Below, in pieces: positions 47,001 to 61,200 of a stretch of DNA of 64,000 nucleotides. How positions within the stretch are numbered: the first letter of the stretch is position 1; each line of letters begins with the position of its first letter. The notes below the pieces were generated by a model that was not told the DNA's origin, made no database searches, and was given only the letters and a program-made list of their open reading frames with translations. The stretch lies in the NCBI GenBank assembly GCA_914767715.1, contig OU612074.1, positions 13,936,062 through 14,000,061 of the forward strand, written 5' to 3'. The position numbers were made by a program, and so were the translations under genes. The DNA comes from Membranipora membranacea. Taxonomy: Eukaryota; Bryozoa; Gymnolaemata; Cheilostomatida; Membraniporidae.

Positions 47001-50000
47001 TCATGTTGTTATGAACACCTGGTATATACTGGTGACATGTCAAGAACGTGAATTAATTTGTTAGTTCAGTTGTTGTACTTATAAATTGTGATCACTGATA
47101 TGATGCAAATTTGCAACAGATCCTATTTGAATTGGCATTGCCACGGCATGAATGCATTTTGATCAGTTTTTTTTGCAGATACTGTTGCTGTGATGCGATC
47201 AATCGCCTTGCAGAGTATAGTTGTTTTGATATGACAAAGCTTTATTATTCCTAGACTTCATGTTGATCATCATGCAAGTATCAGCACATGTCACAGTCTA
47301 AGCCCTTAGAAGTTTTTTCATCCCAATCACCTAGTACATGAGTTGATACAAATATCTTATCAGATCATTGAACTTTTTAACATCGATCCAGCAATAATGG
47401 TTGCCTATTGTATGCAAATATACAAAAAAAAATCAATCACAGCTGTCTCAATATTAATATCTTTCACATTGCAAGATGTCTAGTTGAACCGACTTACCCA
47501 TCGATAATTGTCAAATGGCTCTGGTGGGAATTGCTCTCTCTCTAACATCAGCTGAAACAGCCTGTTTTCCATGTCGAAAAACTCACTGGCTGAATGCAAC
47601 TCTGTATCTGATTGGCTCTTGATAAACTTTAGATTAATTAGCCGGCCAATCAGAATCTCTCTCTCTTCATCACTAAGTAATGGCAACTTCCTAAAAACAT
47701 GGCAGACCTATTACGAGAAGCTCGGCAAGTAATCAGAATTCATAGATGATACCAGTCCAATCACGGCATGCAAAAGAACAAGTTCTTAGCAAAGTGAGCC
47801 CCCATCAGACAAAGGTGAAACAACATCATCTAAATAACTTTCACAATATTAAATCTAGTCAAAGTTGAAACAATGCTATGCAATACCAATGTATACTCTA
47901 TAACACAATAAGAAACAAGAGTGCTCATAAAAAAAAAGATGTTACTGTACTTTGGGGGAAAAAGTGAGCCATGCAGAATTAGCTGAGCTAAGCACCGTTA
48001 GTCCTAAGATGGTGTGTATATCAAAGAAATAACAGCGTAAAATGTGCCAACAGCGCTCACAATGACTAATCCCTAAACAACGACCTTTATCGATTACTGT
48101 ACATCTTCCCCATGCAAGTAAAAACCCGCCCAACAGCTGAAGCATGTTTCATGCATGACAAATGTCTCCTTTACTGTCATTTAGAATTGCCCCATGCACT
48201 GTAACACCCCAATCAGACAATCGGCGCGGAATAACTTCCAATACTGGCCGAGTGCATCAAATTTGATCTATTGTTCCTTGAGAGTCTTGAGCATACTTAA
48301 ATCCAATGAAAATATCTTTAAAGCACAAATAAGCTTTAGTACAGCGGAGGATGCATTGACAATCACAACAATTGTTAACCTTCACATACAAAATATGTGT
48401 TAATTCGCTGTGGAATATTCCTCTCTCGTCATACTTTGGAATCCTGTGTGGAAAACCAAGCCATACATGTGTATAATGAATATAGCAAAAAAGTAAAAGA
48501 TATTAATTTTCGTAACCTGAAATGAATGTTAAACCCATTACACTATTTGCGAGAGGCATTCGGATAGGTCAAATTATGTTCCCCTAACCGAAATACCGGA
48601 ACACAAATTAACGAGGCAAAACTTTAATTCACCTGCTAATAATACTACCTCAGGACAGTTTTGACACCAGCAGCAGTCCGAATAGCTGTGTTATGTGAAA
48701 TCTGGAGCCTGTATTATGCTCAAAACCTGCACCGAAGTGATTGTTAGGGATTTGGGTTGTTATATTTGACATTTGGAAAGGAAATGGATCCAGGAAACCC
48801 CAGCCACTGAAAACACTCAGGATTTGTAACTAATGCTGACATTGCATAACCTGTGTTATCCGTGCCTGGAAATAAGGATTAGGGAGGCGTGATGCTTATC
48901 CGCCAACAAACTTACTCTTTTTCCTCAGTTTCCAGTCTACATTAAAGGTAACTATGTGTTATATAAATAGAAAACCATCCTTGGTTTTGGAAGGTTTGGG
49001 CAACCCTGAGAGAAATCTTAGGTATGCATATATTTGCAATAAGTTACTCCCTGCCTTTGGTGAGGCAAGGAACATGAAAAATGATAGAGAACGAAAAACC
49101 AGAAGGGCAAGATGTACATCACAATATTTGGAGATCACAAAATCCATACATCCGATTTTGTTCACAACAAACAAGCGATCACACGAGAGAAGCAAGCTTT
49201 GTAAGGACCGCAGAAAATCACTGCACCACTCGATAAAATCATCCAATAAAATGCTATCTGGTGGACACACCAAATAAAATTTGGTAATGCAATGATCTCC
49301 CTCTCTCACTGGCTTATTAGCCATTTAATTTCATAGATGTAATAATAATTTCATCATTCAGCGGCCATTTTCATTTTCAGAAATGTCGCAGACATAGCTC
49401 AAGCAATACTAAGTGCTGATTGGTCAATATCGCCCTGTTGCTCTTCTTGGGGAGAGGGAGTTCATTAAGTAATGTGTCCACAAAACAGCGCATTACTAGC
49501 ATTATTTATATCGGATCTCTGACTGAGATAATTGTCAACAATAAAGGGAAGTATTTCAGATCTAGTATAGACATAAGCACAATCACAGTGGGCAGGCCAT
49601 GGGCGAAACACTGCGGCAGTGAAGGTAGCATATTTAGAGCAATGATGATAGCATAACAATCTGTGGCCATACCTTACGCGACATCTAAACCAATGGGGTG
49701 AGATAAAAATCATCATCATAACCATATTGTGGATAAGGAAGCTCAAATCAAGCTTGGACAACAAATATAAGGCTGAAGAAGATTTTGGATAGCCAGCTTA
49801 CAATATTAGATGAATTAATGTAGTAATTAATCACATGTAATGTGTTGAAATGAGTGTACCGACAGGTGCATTTAAATTTACATCATCGTCTTTGTAGGGA
49901 CATGTCAATGCTTTGCTATGTTGCATCGCTTCTTTTGACACATATAGTGCTAAAAAATAACTTGGACCACCCAAGTAGAAGGTCGTGATATTGTCACCTG

Positions 50001-53000
50001 CTATGACAACAAGACCACCTACAATGCAGATGGTCAGAATGATTTAATCTAATAGCTAGATTAGTAAACCAACTATGCAGAAAGTCTAGACATAATCTAG
50101 TATAAGCGCTTAAAGGTTGTCGGGATAGCTGGTAGTAGCATTACATTATAAACCACTTTCCCAACAAAGTGGTTGATAATGAAATGCTACTACCAGCTAT
50201 CCCCAACACAGTTTAAGTGCTGAAACTAGACTTAATCCCTTGGCTATAAAAATCAGACCACCCATGATGCAGGCAGTCAGTATTTTACAGCTTGACTGCG
50301 AGAAGAAGACCACCCACCTGTCTCTGATGTAGGTCAGATGAATGACTCTGGCTGCTTCACTCAAGTACTCAAAGTGCTCAAATATAAACTGACAGTACAC
50401 CTCAATATCTGTCAGTGATTTACATCCCAGGAATGAGTAGAGAGATACAAGGGCCTCATTCTTTTGTAGAAAGAGCACTCCTGCCTTACCTAAAAACAGA
50501 AAAATATGAAATCAATCAACGTCTAAATTCAGCATAAAGTTATTATTTAATAACTCTATGAAATTCAGTTTGATGAACGAACGCTCAATGGTATTGAATT
50601 ATGTTACCAGCCATAAAATACCACCAGCCGCTAAGTGTATACAAACATGAGGATCCACCTCAGTAAACCCAATTGATAATAATATGCAAGGGCTGCTGAA
50701 AGTATTTCAGATATAAGGTAATCTCTTGAGGATTTAATAATCAGTTGACAATGAAACACTACAATTAGAATGAAAAATCAGGAAAATCAAAGCACTAGAT
50801 CTGAAGTTAGTATCCCAGGCGAGGCCTAATCATAAATAAGCATCAATTTCGGGAACCTAGATATACACCAAATATTTTCATCATAGCTTGCCAAATTTGC
50901 CAATTTCTGAGTGATCATTCAAAGTCTTACACGAAACAGCTTAAATAATGGTTGTAGGCAACCGTGATAAATATACCCTAAAATTAAATTAAACATCCAA
51001 ATTCTTATTTTTTCTTACCTCAATGATTAACAAGATAGCTGGGGGTTCCCCTTTAGAAGGGGGTTACTGATATGTCATTTCCTGGTCAACCCCCAATATG
51101 TTAGAAATGACATGTTCGAAGTAAATCAGTAAGTTGCAGGGGAACAGCATGGGCAGGGCAAGAATTTTTATAAAAGGTGTACAAAACTCTGTATTTCATA
51201 ACATATATATTTTATATTTATATGGTTTTTGTGTTTAAATTTTTTATGTATTTTTATGTTTATGGGTAAATCAGACCATCATAAGAAGTTTCTGTCACTC
51301 ACTTCTCCAGACATCGATATCGGCAGCAGGTATACCCTGAGGTAGTATATACACATCACACTGAGCCAGGTCTGTCTGCTGACCGGAGAGTGAGATATAA
51401 AACGGCAGGCCTCTCAGCTCCTCTACACATTCATCTCTGTCAAAGTCAGCTCTCAGCTGTCTGTGATCGATAGCTTCAGAGAAATACTTCAGTAACAAGT
51501 TACATTCACTGGCGTGCAGCAGCTACAAGATAAAGGTTATCGTTTGGAATATGAGAGCATATTAGACCATATCTAACTCTTTTTTCTCAAAAATGAAGGG
51601 AATCAAATCCCAATTTCTGGCCAACATGTGAGTTTACTCTAGCTCTTTAACTCAGCGCAGTCTACAAATGGCAAAGAAAAAATTTAATATGTGCCCACTC
51701 GAGCCCAAATCTTGTTTTATTGAGCTGTCACAAGAGAATACGTACTTGGTGGTTGCAAATGGACCACATCAAAATTTTTGAATTGAGCTCATATAATATT
51801 CAACTTTTTTGCAGTTAAAAACACGGAGGAGACTCATGTCCAACAGGGTAGTATTGCATAAAAGTTGAAACCATATTAGATGTAATGTTGACTTATAAGA
51901 TACTTAACCAACTAACCTGTCCGATACTCTGTTTGGATCTTTTCACACAGTAGTTGAGACACTTGAGCACAGATCTGGGATCAGCGACTTTAGCACAAAG
52001 TAACCTGGCTAGCTGTGAGCCAGTGGGTGATCCTTGAGATGCTTTAGGTCCATTACCATTTTTACCTATACAAAATAAACAGGAAAAACTTGATTTCATT
52101 ATGTATCTCTATGAAATCTTTACACACACTCACCTGCTAGACCATGTATTGTATATCAAGTTTGATTCATTTTGGCTGTTTCTGGATTGCTCTCCACTAA
52201 TGCGGCTTATCATTGGAGGGGGGGGGGGCAATCCAAAATGAAGGCAAATTGGGTCAAACTTGATCTAATGTATATGTTACACAGATTAGCAATACCATTA
52301 CATCATCTTAGACTGCTAGAATTGCATGTTGACTTTTGCGCATTCGGACATATATGACTGTTTGAGTATAAAGCAGTAATGGACACATTTTTATAATATA
52401 ACCCTCTCACATCAATTTTGCCAATGTAAATGGACAGCAATGAAACTTCTGTTGCATCAAATTGGTGCAAATTGTCAGCCCTTCTAGAGACCTACCATAT
52501 GGTTGTGATTTTCCATCGATAAGTTTATGATGTAGTTCTGGTACTCTCAGTTTTCTCAGAGCTTGTCTCATAGCATCAGTCATACTATCCCTCTGGCTAA
52601 AGTCCATCACCTGCAACACAAATAAAGAATGTGTGAAAGTCAGGCTATAAAACTTAATTGGGACAGGAGTTGGTAACTTTACACACACTCGCACTGATTC
52701 TGTATGAAATATGTTGAAAACAGTATATGATGTAGTACTCAGAAGAACTTGTGATGTTTGAATAAAATGACAACATTGAACTTATTATTTCCTTTTGAAA
52801 TAGGAGGCCCAACTTCTTCATCTCATGCATAGGTAATACTAGATTAGGCAGTTAGGGAACAGTTGGAGGCCCATTTTTTAGCGTGTTGACCCAATGACCA
52901 TACCTAGCGAGAGTTGTAGTTCAAAACTGCAGTTTAAAATCACCAAAAAGAGTAAATGACCTTAGTGGAGTACATACCATATGTGAATGCTGCAGAGGAA

Positions 53001-56000
53001 CGAGGAAATGATCTCTAACTTCTAATCCACATGATGATGATGTTGTTAGATTAGTTAGAGATCGAGATGATGAGAGCTTCATTGTGATCTCTCTCAGATT
53101 ACTTCCCTCTTTCCCTATGAAGTACAAAGTTACAGTAAACAGCCAATCTAATCCTAGTTATCTAAAAAGTGGTGCCATATCTTCACCTCATTTTGGTGCA
53201 CTTGTTCTGTAAAGGTCCAAAAAAATTCCACTCTTCCATGTTGCTAATTGTCCTCTCATGCAAAGTAGTCAAAACAGGGGACTACCCTAGTATTAAAAAA
53301 CAGTAATTTCGTAAGGGTATAATACATGTGAAAAAGAACAGCTATGTTCAGGTGACATGTGATTTACAACCCCCACTGAACAATCTTGATGTCAGAAAAT
53401 AGATTTTGGTAATCATGCATATAATATTATTCTTCAAGTAAAATGAAATGTCTCTATTATAGTTGAAGTCAGAGTGTATAGAAATATGCAGTGCTGTCGA
53501 TGCGATCAGTATAAAAAGAACATCACAAATAGAATGTTTATCGTCATGACATCACAAGCATGCGAGGTAGCCAATGCGTTGGCTCTGATTGGCTGATGGT
53601 TGGTTTTTCCATCCAACGGCCAATCATATCAGAGCCATCACATTGGCTAATGCAAGGGGTAGATGAAAAGCTGAAAGCACAATACAGAGCGTAACGGTAG
53701 CAAGGATTCTCATAATAGCAACATCAGACCAAACAACGACAACATCACACAAAGCAGCAGGGATATACAATGAGCTTTAAAATTACAGCTATAACCTACA
53801 GGAGTTATGTTACTGCTGCTACACCATTCCAAAAACTTGGCAGTGCAATTCAAATCATATGTGGGATGTTCCACGGGCTTGAGTGTTTGAAAAAGAACCC
53901 CATAATGCCTTTTAAAGAAGTGACAGGTCTAACTCTTTCATCTCAATTTTGACCTGGTTCCCAGGAAGAATGCATAATCAAGAAACTATTTGGCGCTGTT
54001 TTGATGGTAACACAACTCCTATAGGGTAATAACTGTTTCATATAAGTATAGCTTCAGCGAGGATGGATGGATATATTGTATCTATGGATGATAAAACCTG
54101 GATCATTACCTAGCTCATCCGAAGCCTCATCTACATTTAAATACAAGTCAAAAACATGCAAAATTCACTCCTGGCAAGCTGTACAATAAAAGTTTTAGTT
54201 AGGCTCGCTAAACGCTAACTATATATTTAGGCATTTACCAAACAATAGAATGTATGATATGGGACAAAGAAGATATAGCCAGATAATAAGTTGCGAGTTT
54301 TCAAACAATCATGCCATCGCCAGGCAAGGGTAACTCTATGAAAAAATGTTGCGCTTCAAGTGCCTAACCCACCGATTCATCCCTATTAACATCAACCCAT
54401 GTGGGTAATATATCAGGTGGATGTTACAGTTATAATACTGTTGTAATTCTTGGGTTTAGCAAAACCATTTAATAATCATAACATAACGAATCCCACATTC
54501 TACTCATTGTACTTGCATATATTTTGTCCCCCCCCCTTCCCCTGAACCCCTGAAACAGGCTTAGTAATAACCCGAGTCTCAAAAAAAGAAGATTTAAGCT
54601 TATGCCTACCGACAACAAGGTCTGGATTATCGGAGTCGTCCACCTCTGGTACAGCGTATACAGGAATGAGAGACCAGCTCTGCAGAGCGAATAAAGTCAT
54701 CTCTAATTGGTCCAGTGTGTTTAGTGGGTTCTCATCATACTCGCTGTAATCAAGATTAGAGTAAAGTAAGCTTGTAAGATAATTAGTTAAAACATTAGTT
54801 AAATATTTAATATTGACTTTTTTGACGAGAAAAATGTTTTTTAATATCAGTATGCAGCACAAAAAAAGCTCCATGAATTGTAATCAGCTCAATCATGATT
54901 AGGATAATGTAGTTTACTTATAGAATCAGATCAAAGAGTCAGTCATAGACAAATAAATTTGGTAGAATCTCTCTGTCAGTTATGCATTCGGGCAAACTAA
55001 CCGCGCTGATTATCAAATATAAAATATATGATGTACAGTGTACACGACAGAAACACCTTACCTTGTGATAGACTGGGTTTGTTCAGAGAGAAAGCCCCAG
55101 ATCCTGCTTAGCCATGTTCTGTTAGGTCGGGCATCACTGTCAGGATCCCAGGCTACCATCAGACTATTACTTGGACAGTATACATCACTCAGAGTCTGGT
55201 TGATGTAGAGTCCAAACTCCTCCACACCAAATGGCTTGAAAACTCGAGTCTGAATAACGATATTGGATTCATATAATTATTACCAAAATGTACCGGACAC
55301 ATATATAAATTCACCATCTCAAAAAGGGGTTGGTGTACCTATTGTATTAGGAATACAAATAGGGGATATTATCTTGCATCACAGTTTGAATCACAGTTTG
55401 ATATAATGGTTTGCTGCAGCTATGAAGCTTCCAAAAAAATTTGATCCGCTCTTTTTGCCCAACTATACCAGTTATAGATGAGCTATGTATTCAAACTTTA
55501 AACAAATTAATGAAAATGTTTTTATACCTGAATGAGTTGATCAGAGCTGATCTGAGGGAAGCTGTCGGTCACAAGGTCACAGTGTAGATATAGGTCAGCA
55601 CACTCTGGTACTAACTCATACTGACTACTGTAAAACAGCTGGTCATCATCTGATAGAAAGTGCAGGCTGTTATCCTGAGCTAAACCTGAAGGAGGAGGAA
55701 AAGAGTGTACTGCACAAAATGATTGACTTTGATCATAGAGTACAGGTCCAGTGGCACTTGCAGTCTTCACCAGCATGTATGGACCTTAATTCCTATAACT
55801 CACAGCCTAGGAACCCAGGCACTGCAACTTGATATCAATCACAGTTACCCTAGTTATTCTTGGATGATGTAAGGTGAGACATCATTTGTGCAATAATGAA
55901 GGAAGGCTTTTGGCATTGCCGACAAACAGACACAGCTATCAAATTCCTGAAAAGAACAGTACATACCAAATGGCAGGTCATCGAGGTTATATATGAGCTC

Positions 56001-58188
56001 CTCATCTTTCATACAGTAAGCTATAATACCTCTCAGTGTATCGATATCATGGAATGGTGTGTTACTCAGAGAGGCAGGCAGATCTGGCATTATAAGTCTG
56101 TTAGACTTGAGGAATTCTATCACTGAGTGAGGCGTCATCAGATATGCTGTAAAGCAATATAAAAGATATAGAGCAGAGTAGATGACACCTTAGCCTCTCT
56201 TGACCTGGTTTGTTTAGCTGCCCATCGAACAAAGACAGGCTAATGACACTGATTTGCAGTCTGAAATGAATCACTGACTTCAGTTAAAAACTACATCAAC
56301 CTGACATGTTTTGTATCTTTTTAGCATTAATCCACACAGAACCTATCAGGATGGTCTGACATTTGATAGTGGCTCCATCAACTATGCTGCGTCTATACAC
56401 ACATTTGCTGTCTGACAAGAAAACTACCATGTTGGCACTTTACAAGTTCACTGAAATAGCTTACCTTGCACCTTTGCTGTCTCAAACGCTTTGTAGATTC
56501 TGAAGGGAGAACTAAGTAGATTGAATCCACCAGCTATAAGAGCATTCTGTACTTCTTCTATAAGGGTATCATTCCCAGCTGCAGATTCATCCATGAAATA
56601 TGCGGTGTCATCTGATTGGCCGAGCAATGGGTACCATGTGATCTCAGCCAGCGATGTGATTGGTTGTTTCTCCAGAGATATCTCCTCATCATCAGAACTT
56701 ATGGCACTAGTAGACCCGGACACATCATCAGTTGGCTCCCATGGCTCCTAAATTATCAACAGCGATGTTAAAGATACAGCTTTGATAGTGGCAACTAACT
56801 TCCATAACCATCAAATATTATAGTATGAAGGAGGTGGGTTGTTATCTGGGGCAACCGTTTGAGAAGGCTGATTAACTAATAGTACACATGCCGGGAGACA
56901 AGAAGGTTGATTGGATGACTGCTACATACACATGTACAATAAACTTCATACACTTTGGTACAGAAGTTGGGCAGAACTACTGCAGGCAGAATTACTGCAT
57001 GCAGAATAACTGCTGGCAGAACTACTGCGGGCAGAACTACTGCGGGCAGAACTACTGCGGGCAGAACAACTGCAGATAGAAAGCCAGGGCTAGAAGGGTA
57101 TCATATTCCAGTAAAGAAGTTCCGGGCATCCTTTATTTTGGTCAGAAAAATAGTCAGCAATGTATCACAAAATTCATTGAGGTGTAAGTGCAAGGTTCAG
57201 CGTGCCATTGCAAAAGCAAAGTGGAATCATTTTGAAGATGTGATGATTATTATTGGGCAGAAGCGAAACAGAGAGTGACATTACGATGTTAATTTTACCT
57301 GCGATCTATCCTCGCTAGTTGATAGCGAGTGTTTAAGCTTGTAAAACTACATAAAAATGTTAACTGCAGAGTTAATTTGCAAGAGCAAAAGAAACGTCAT
57401 CAAATGTGAAAGGCACAAAAGGTTGCAAAAATCTACCAGACATACACTTTGCTGTAAATATGCAATAAACAGTAAGCTTATAACATCAATGTAGAAGATG
57501 CATGTGAAAGGGCAAGACTGGTACAGCATGATCATTCAACAATTAGTAGGCTGCCATTTTTTTCTAATACTTTTATTGGCATCATAATCATAACTATTCA
57601 TGAACATGATCAACAAGGACATAGATTTCATCTAGATAAGTACGACTCAATTTGACTATTAGTGACGCGAAATAAAATTAAGATTTGATCAAACTCTGTC
57701 TAGGTTTTGCCATACTCACGTTAATGAGAACAATTACCAATCTACACTACCAATCTTGTGCATAAAAACCCTTGTTGTTTTTTTATTATGAGTTTACCTT
57801 CACTGCTACTAGTATTGATTATATGGCAGTCACATTAAACTAGAAGCATTCTGCTATCAAACTCATCTAGATTGACACTAGGAGTGACACCGAGAGGCGA
57901 TTATATACCCATGTATAAGGGTCACTTACCCGGTTGAAGACAGGAAACAGACGAGTATCTGATCTAGCTATATTTCTGTACAGACTATTGACCAATCCCT
58001 GCCACTGCTCATCCTGCTGAGCTTCAGGAAACATACTGTGATATGTACTCAGTAGATCTGTAGTGAAATATAATATTAGTGGTATCAGTATTTAATTTTT
58101 TTTCAGAACTCAAACAATAAGGGACAATTACAATCAATGTAGAAGATACAACATTTTTCTCACAACTTTTATAGTTAGCGATAGTAAT

Positions 58189-58269
<81 letters not shown>

Positions 58270-61200
58270 TTACCATCTTTAAGAGAGGTTGGTACATGTG
58301 AACATTTTTTTAAATATTGTCAATGGTTTCACCTAAGACTGAGCAGTGGAAACAGCTCAGGGTTAATTGTATTTTTTATATTGTTATCCTTCTCATCTCA
58401 TGTTCCACTCTACTTGGCCTACAGAGTTAGCTGGAACTATTCTAATCACACAAAAATGAGCAATATGAACTGTGAAAAAAAGGAGTCAACAACAGCATCA
58501 CCTGTGACCTATTTATGGCACGGTAGAGATAAAGTAACCAATTTATAGCCTCAGCTGATTCAAAGGTTAGGAGCATTGATATGGATTTATGGATTATTGG
58601 TGAAATACATAGCGTGGCTATTTGTGGAGATATGCCATCAGTATAAAGCTTTGTGTCAGGCACTGAATGAAGCTATAAATCTGGCAGCTTTCGAATTATG
58701 CATTGATTGACGTCCCAGTAACAGCCTTCAAAAACTCATAACAGAAACAATAAATAAATAGCCATACAGTTGTTCTGGGTCAGATATGATCCCCCCTCCA
58801 TATATATATATATATATATATCAGTGGTTAGGAGTACACGTATAGTCGATAAGAGAGTACAAACCTTCTACTATCTCCAGTTTCATATGAGATGTGATAC
58901 CATCTAATGAGGGGAAGGACTTCTCCTTACACGACTCGATCAGACGTTTATATGCCGGACATATAACCTGAGATATGAGTGCCTCGTTCCAGTCAGTGCG
59001 GGGACCACCTGTTATATAACAATGACAAGGATCCTGTCATATTGTTGATTGAAACAAATCACACGCCACATCCCAAAGCATGGGAGGTGAAATATTAGTT
59101 GCCTTAGGGCAAGGCTGCAATATCTGAGCCAGGATGCTCTGTTTGCAGGCGGGTCGGAGCACACCTGGGAGCCAACCACACCCCAGTGGTTGATGGACTG
59201 CAGTGGGATTTGAAGCCACAATCTTCAACATTCGAACGGCGCTCTAACTAATTGAGCCATCTCTTACTAAATTTTAAACTTTAAACTTCTTCTACCACTT
59301 CTATATTAAAAAGAACTGTCGCCTGTTTATTTGGAAAACGACATCTCCGATTTTTTTATTTGATGTTGTAAATTGTTCAAACTTTGGAGAGGAATAAAAT
59401 GACTTCCTTAGCTGCATAGCTGATATTTCTTATATTTATTTGGCAGATCTTCCATGGTAGCTGGTTCATGGAGATTTATCCACAGGTTTTTAAACACAGC
59501 ATTTCCCAATAAGCTTTATGAGTGCCGTGCGGATTCGAAACGCATATACTTTAGAATCTAAGTAATCCAAGATAATCAGCCTTGCGATATGGGATCCTTA
59601 CCATCATCATCTCTCCACAGTCCCCTCCTAGCCTCATGATCCAGAGCGAAGTGACCATTGATATGTACCGGCAGCTTTGTATGGATCGGCAGCGGCAAGA
59701 AACAGAATACCTAGTTACAAAAAAAAATCTTAGAAATGAAGGTGAGTCATGCACAAAAAATGCTACCACCATCTGAAGAAAAATTGAATTGAAAAATGAT
59801 AGTTTATGTCATCGCACGCATAGCATCTTAGTCATCACACTCAAAAATATCTAGGATAAAGTGATTACGAATTTAACTAAAGAATCAGCTTGTTTAGACC
59901 AATGCCCCGGGTGACCGTAGGTTCACAATTCAGAGAGCGCAGACCAGCAAAAATCAATAGTAAGAATGTTGATTGGCTGGTTGGTTGGTTGGCTTAGTAA
60001 CCTTCTTAGTAATGACTGTGGCTTCACAAACCTTCTTCGGCCGATCTGAAGCTTTCATATTCCTGGGAATCTCTCTGCTCAGCAGACAGGCAGCACCACC
60101 TCGAGGTAATAGACTCAGCTCCCCAGACATGTGGGCTAACTGTATTGAGTGCGGGACGTGCTGTGGATGTTCGTAACCAATCCTCTGTACCACCAACCTG
60201 TATATAAAAAATTGACAGCATGTTGCTAAGTGAATGACTGATTGGCAGCTCCTTACTCTCAAGTACAAAAATATTTCTGTGGCCAGAGGGCATCCAACAA
60301 TATATAATGTTACGATTTTTCATGGCATTGCGGACCACATGCAGGATATCTGAGGCAACAGAATATAATGAAATGTGGTTCACTGTGAAAAACATCATCC
60401 TCAATCTAGTTTAAAAAGAGAAGTTTGAACTGCTTCAAGTACCCAAATACCCTTTTGAACATCCAGGTAAGGGATGCAACCTCATTGCACACCAATCTCT
60501 ACTTCATCTGTCACAAACGAGCTTCTCATTTAAAATTTCAGTCAAGGCATAAAGATGGATGGATGGATTTATTACGATCACTGACAAACAAGCCATGAAG
60601 ATCAGTGAAGACACTGGTAAAAGACAAAACATAGAAAAATCAGGTCTCTCTGGTAAAAGTTAAAAAAAGAATATTGTTTAGTGTGTGAATCAGATGTCGT
60701 AAAAGGCAGTCTCAGGCCCGAGCACCTCTCTACTTCATGGTGCGGTAACGTCCTGATGGACATTTATAAAGCGGTCCTAATCGTGAATATATCTGAGAGA
60801 TCTACACTCTTACCACGTCTCCTTGTATCCGAGGCTATCCTCTAATGTCATCTTATAAGAGACTTCTTTGACCGGCACATCGACCAATGAGATCTCTCGT
60901 CTCTTCAGTTTACCAGCGATGTCCTTGACATAAGAGGTAAACTCACGTCGCATCCTTGCATACCTCTGAGTCACTCTAGCTATTACTGTGTATGTCTCAC
61001 TGGGCTATAAATTATAATTGTTGAAACCATAGATATAAAAATACAGTATAGATAGGACATTGTATTTCATTGATTTGGGAATATGTCCCTGCTGCATTGT
61101 CATTGCACCACCCGAGATGTCAGAGTGCTACTCTGTACTAAGGCCTCATTTCAATAAGCGATAAGCGAACTTGATGGGCTGAAACTGTTGTTTATTGAGA

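Noticed and set aside
53770-53952. 60-codon plus-strand ORF
   Set aside because: Short, no recognisable motif, lies in a sacsin intron on the opposite strand.
56888-57278. Cys/Asn/Gln-rich ORFs on the plus strand
   Set aside because: Generated by a 15-bp tandem repeat in a sacsin intron.
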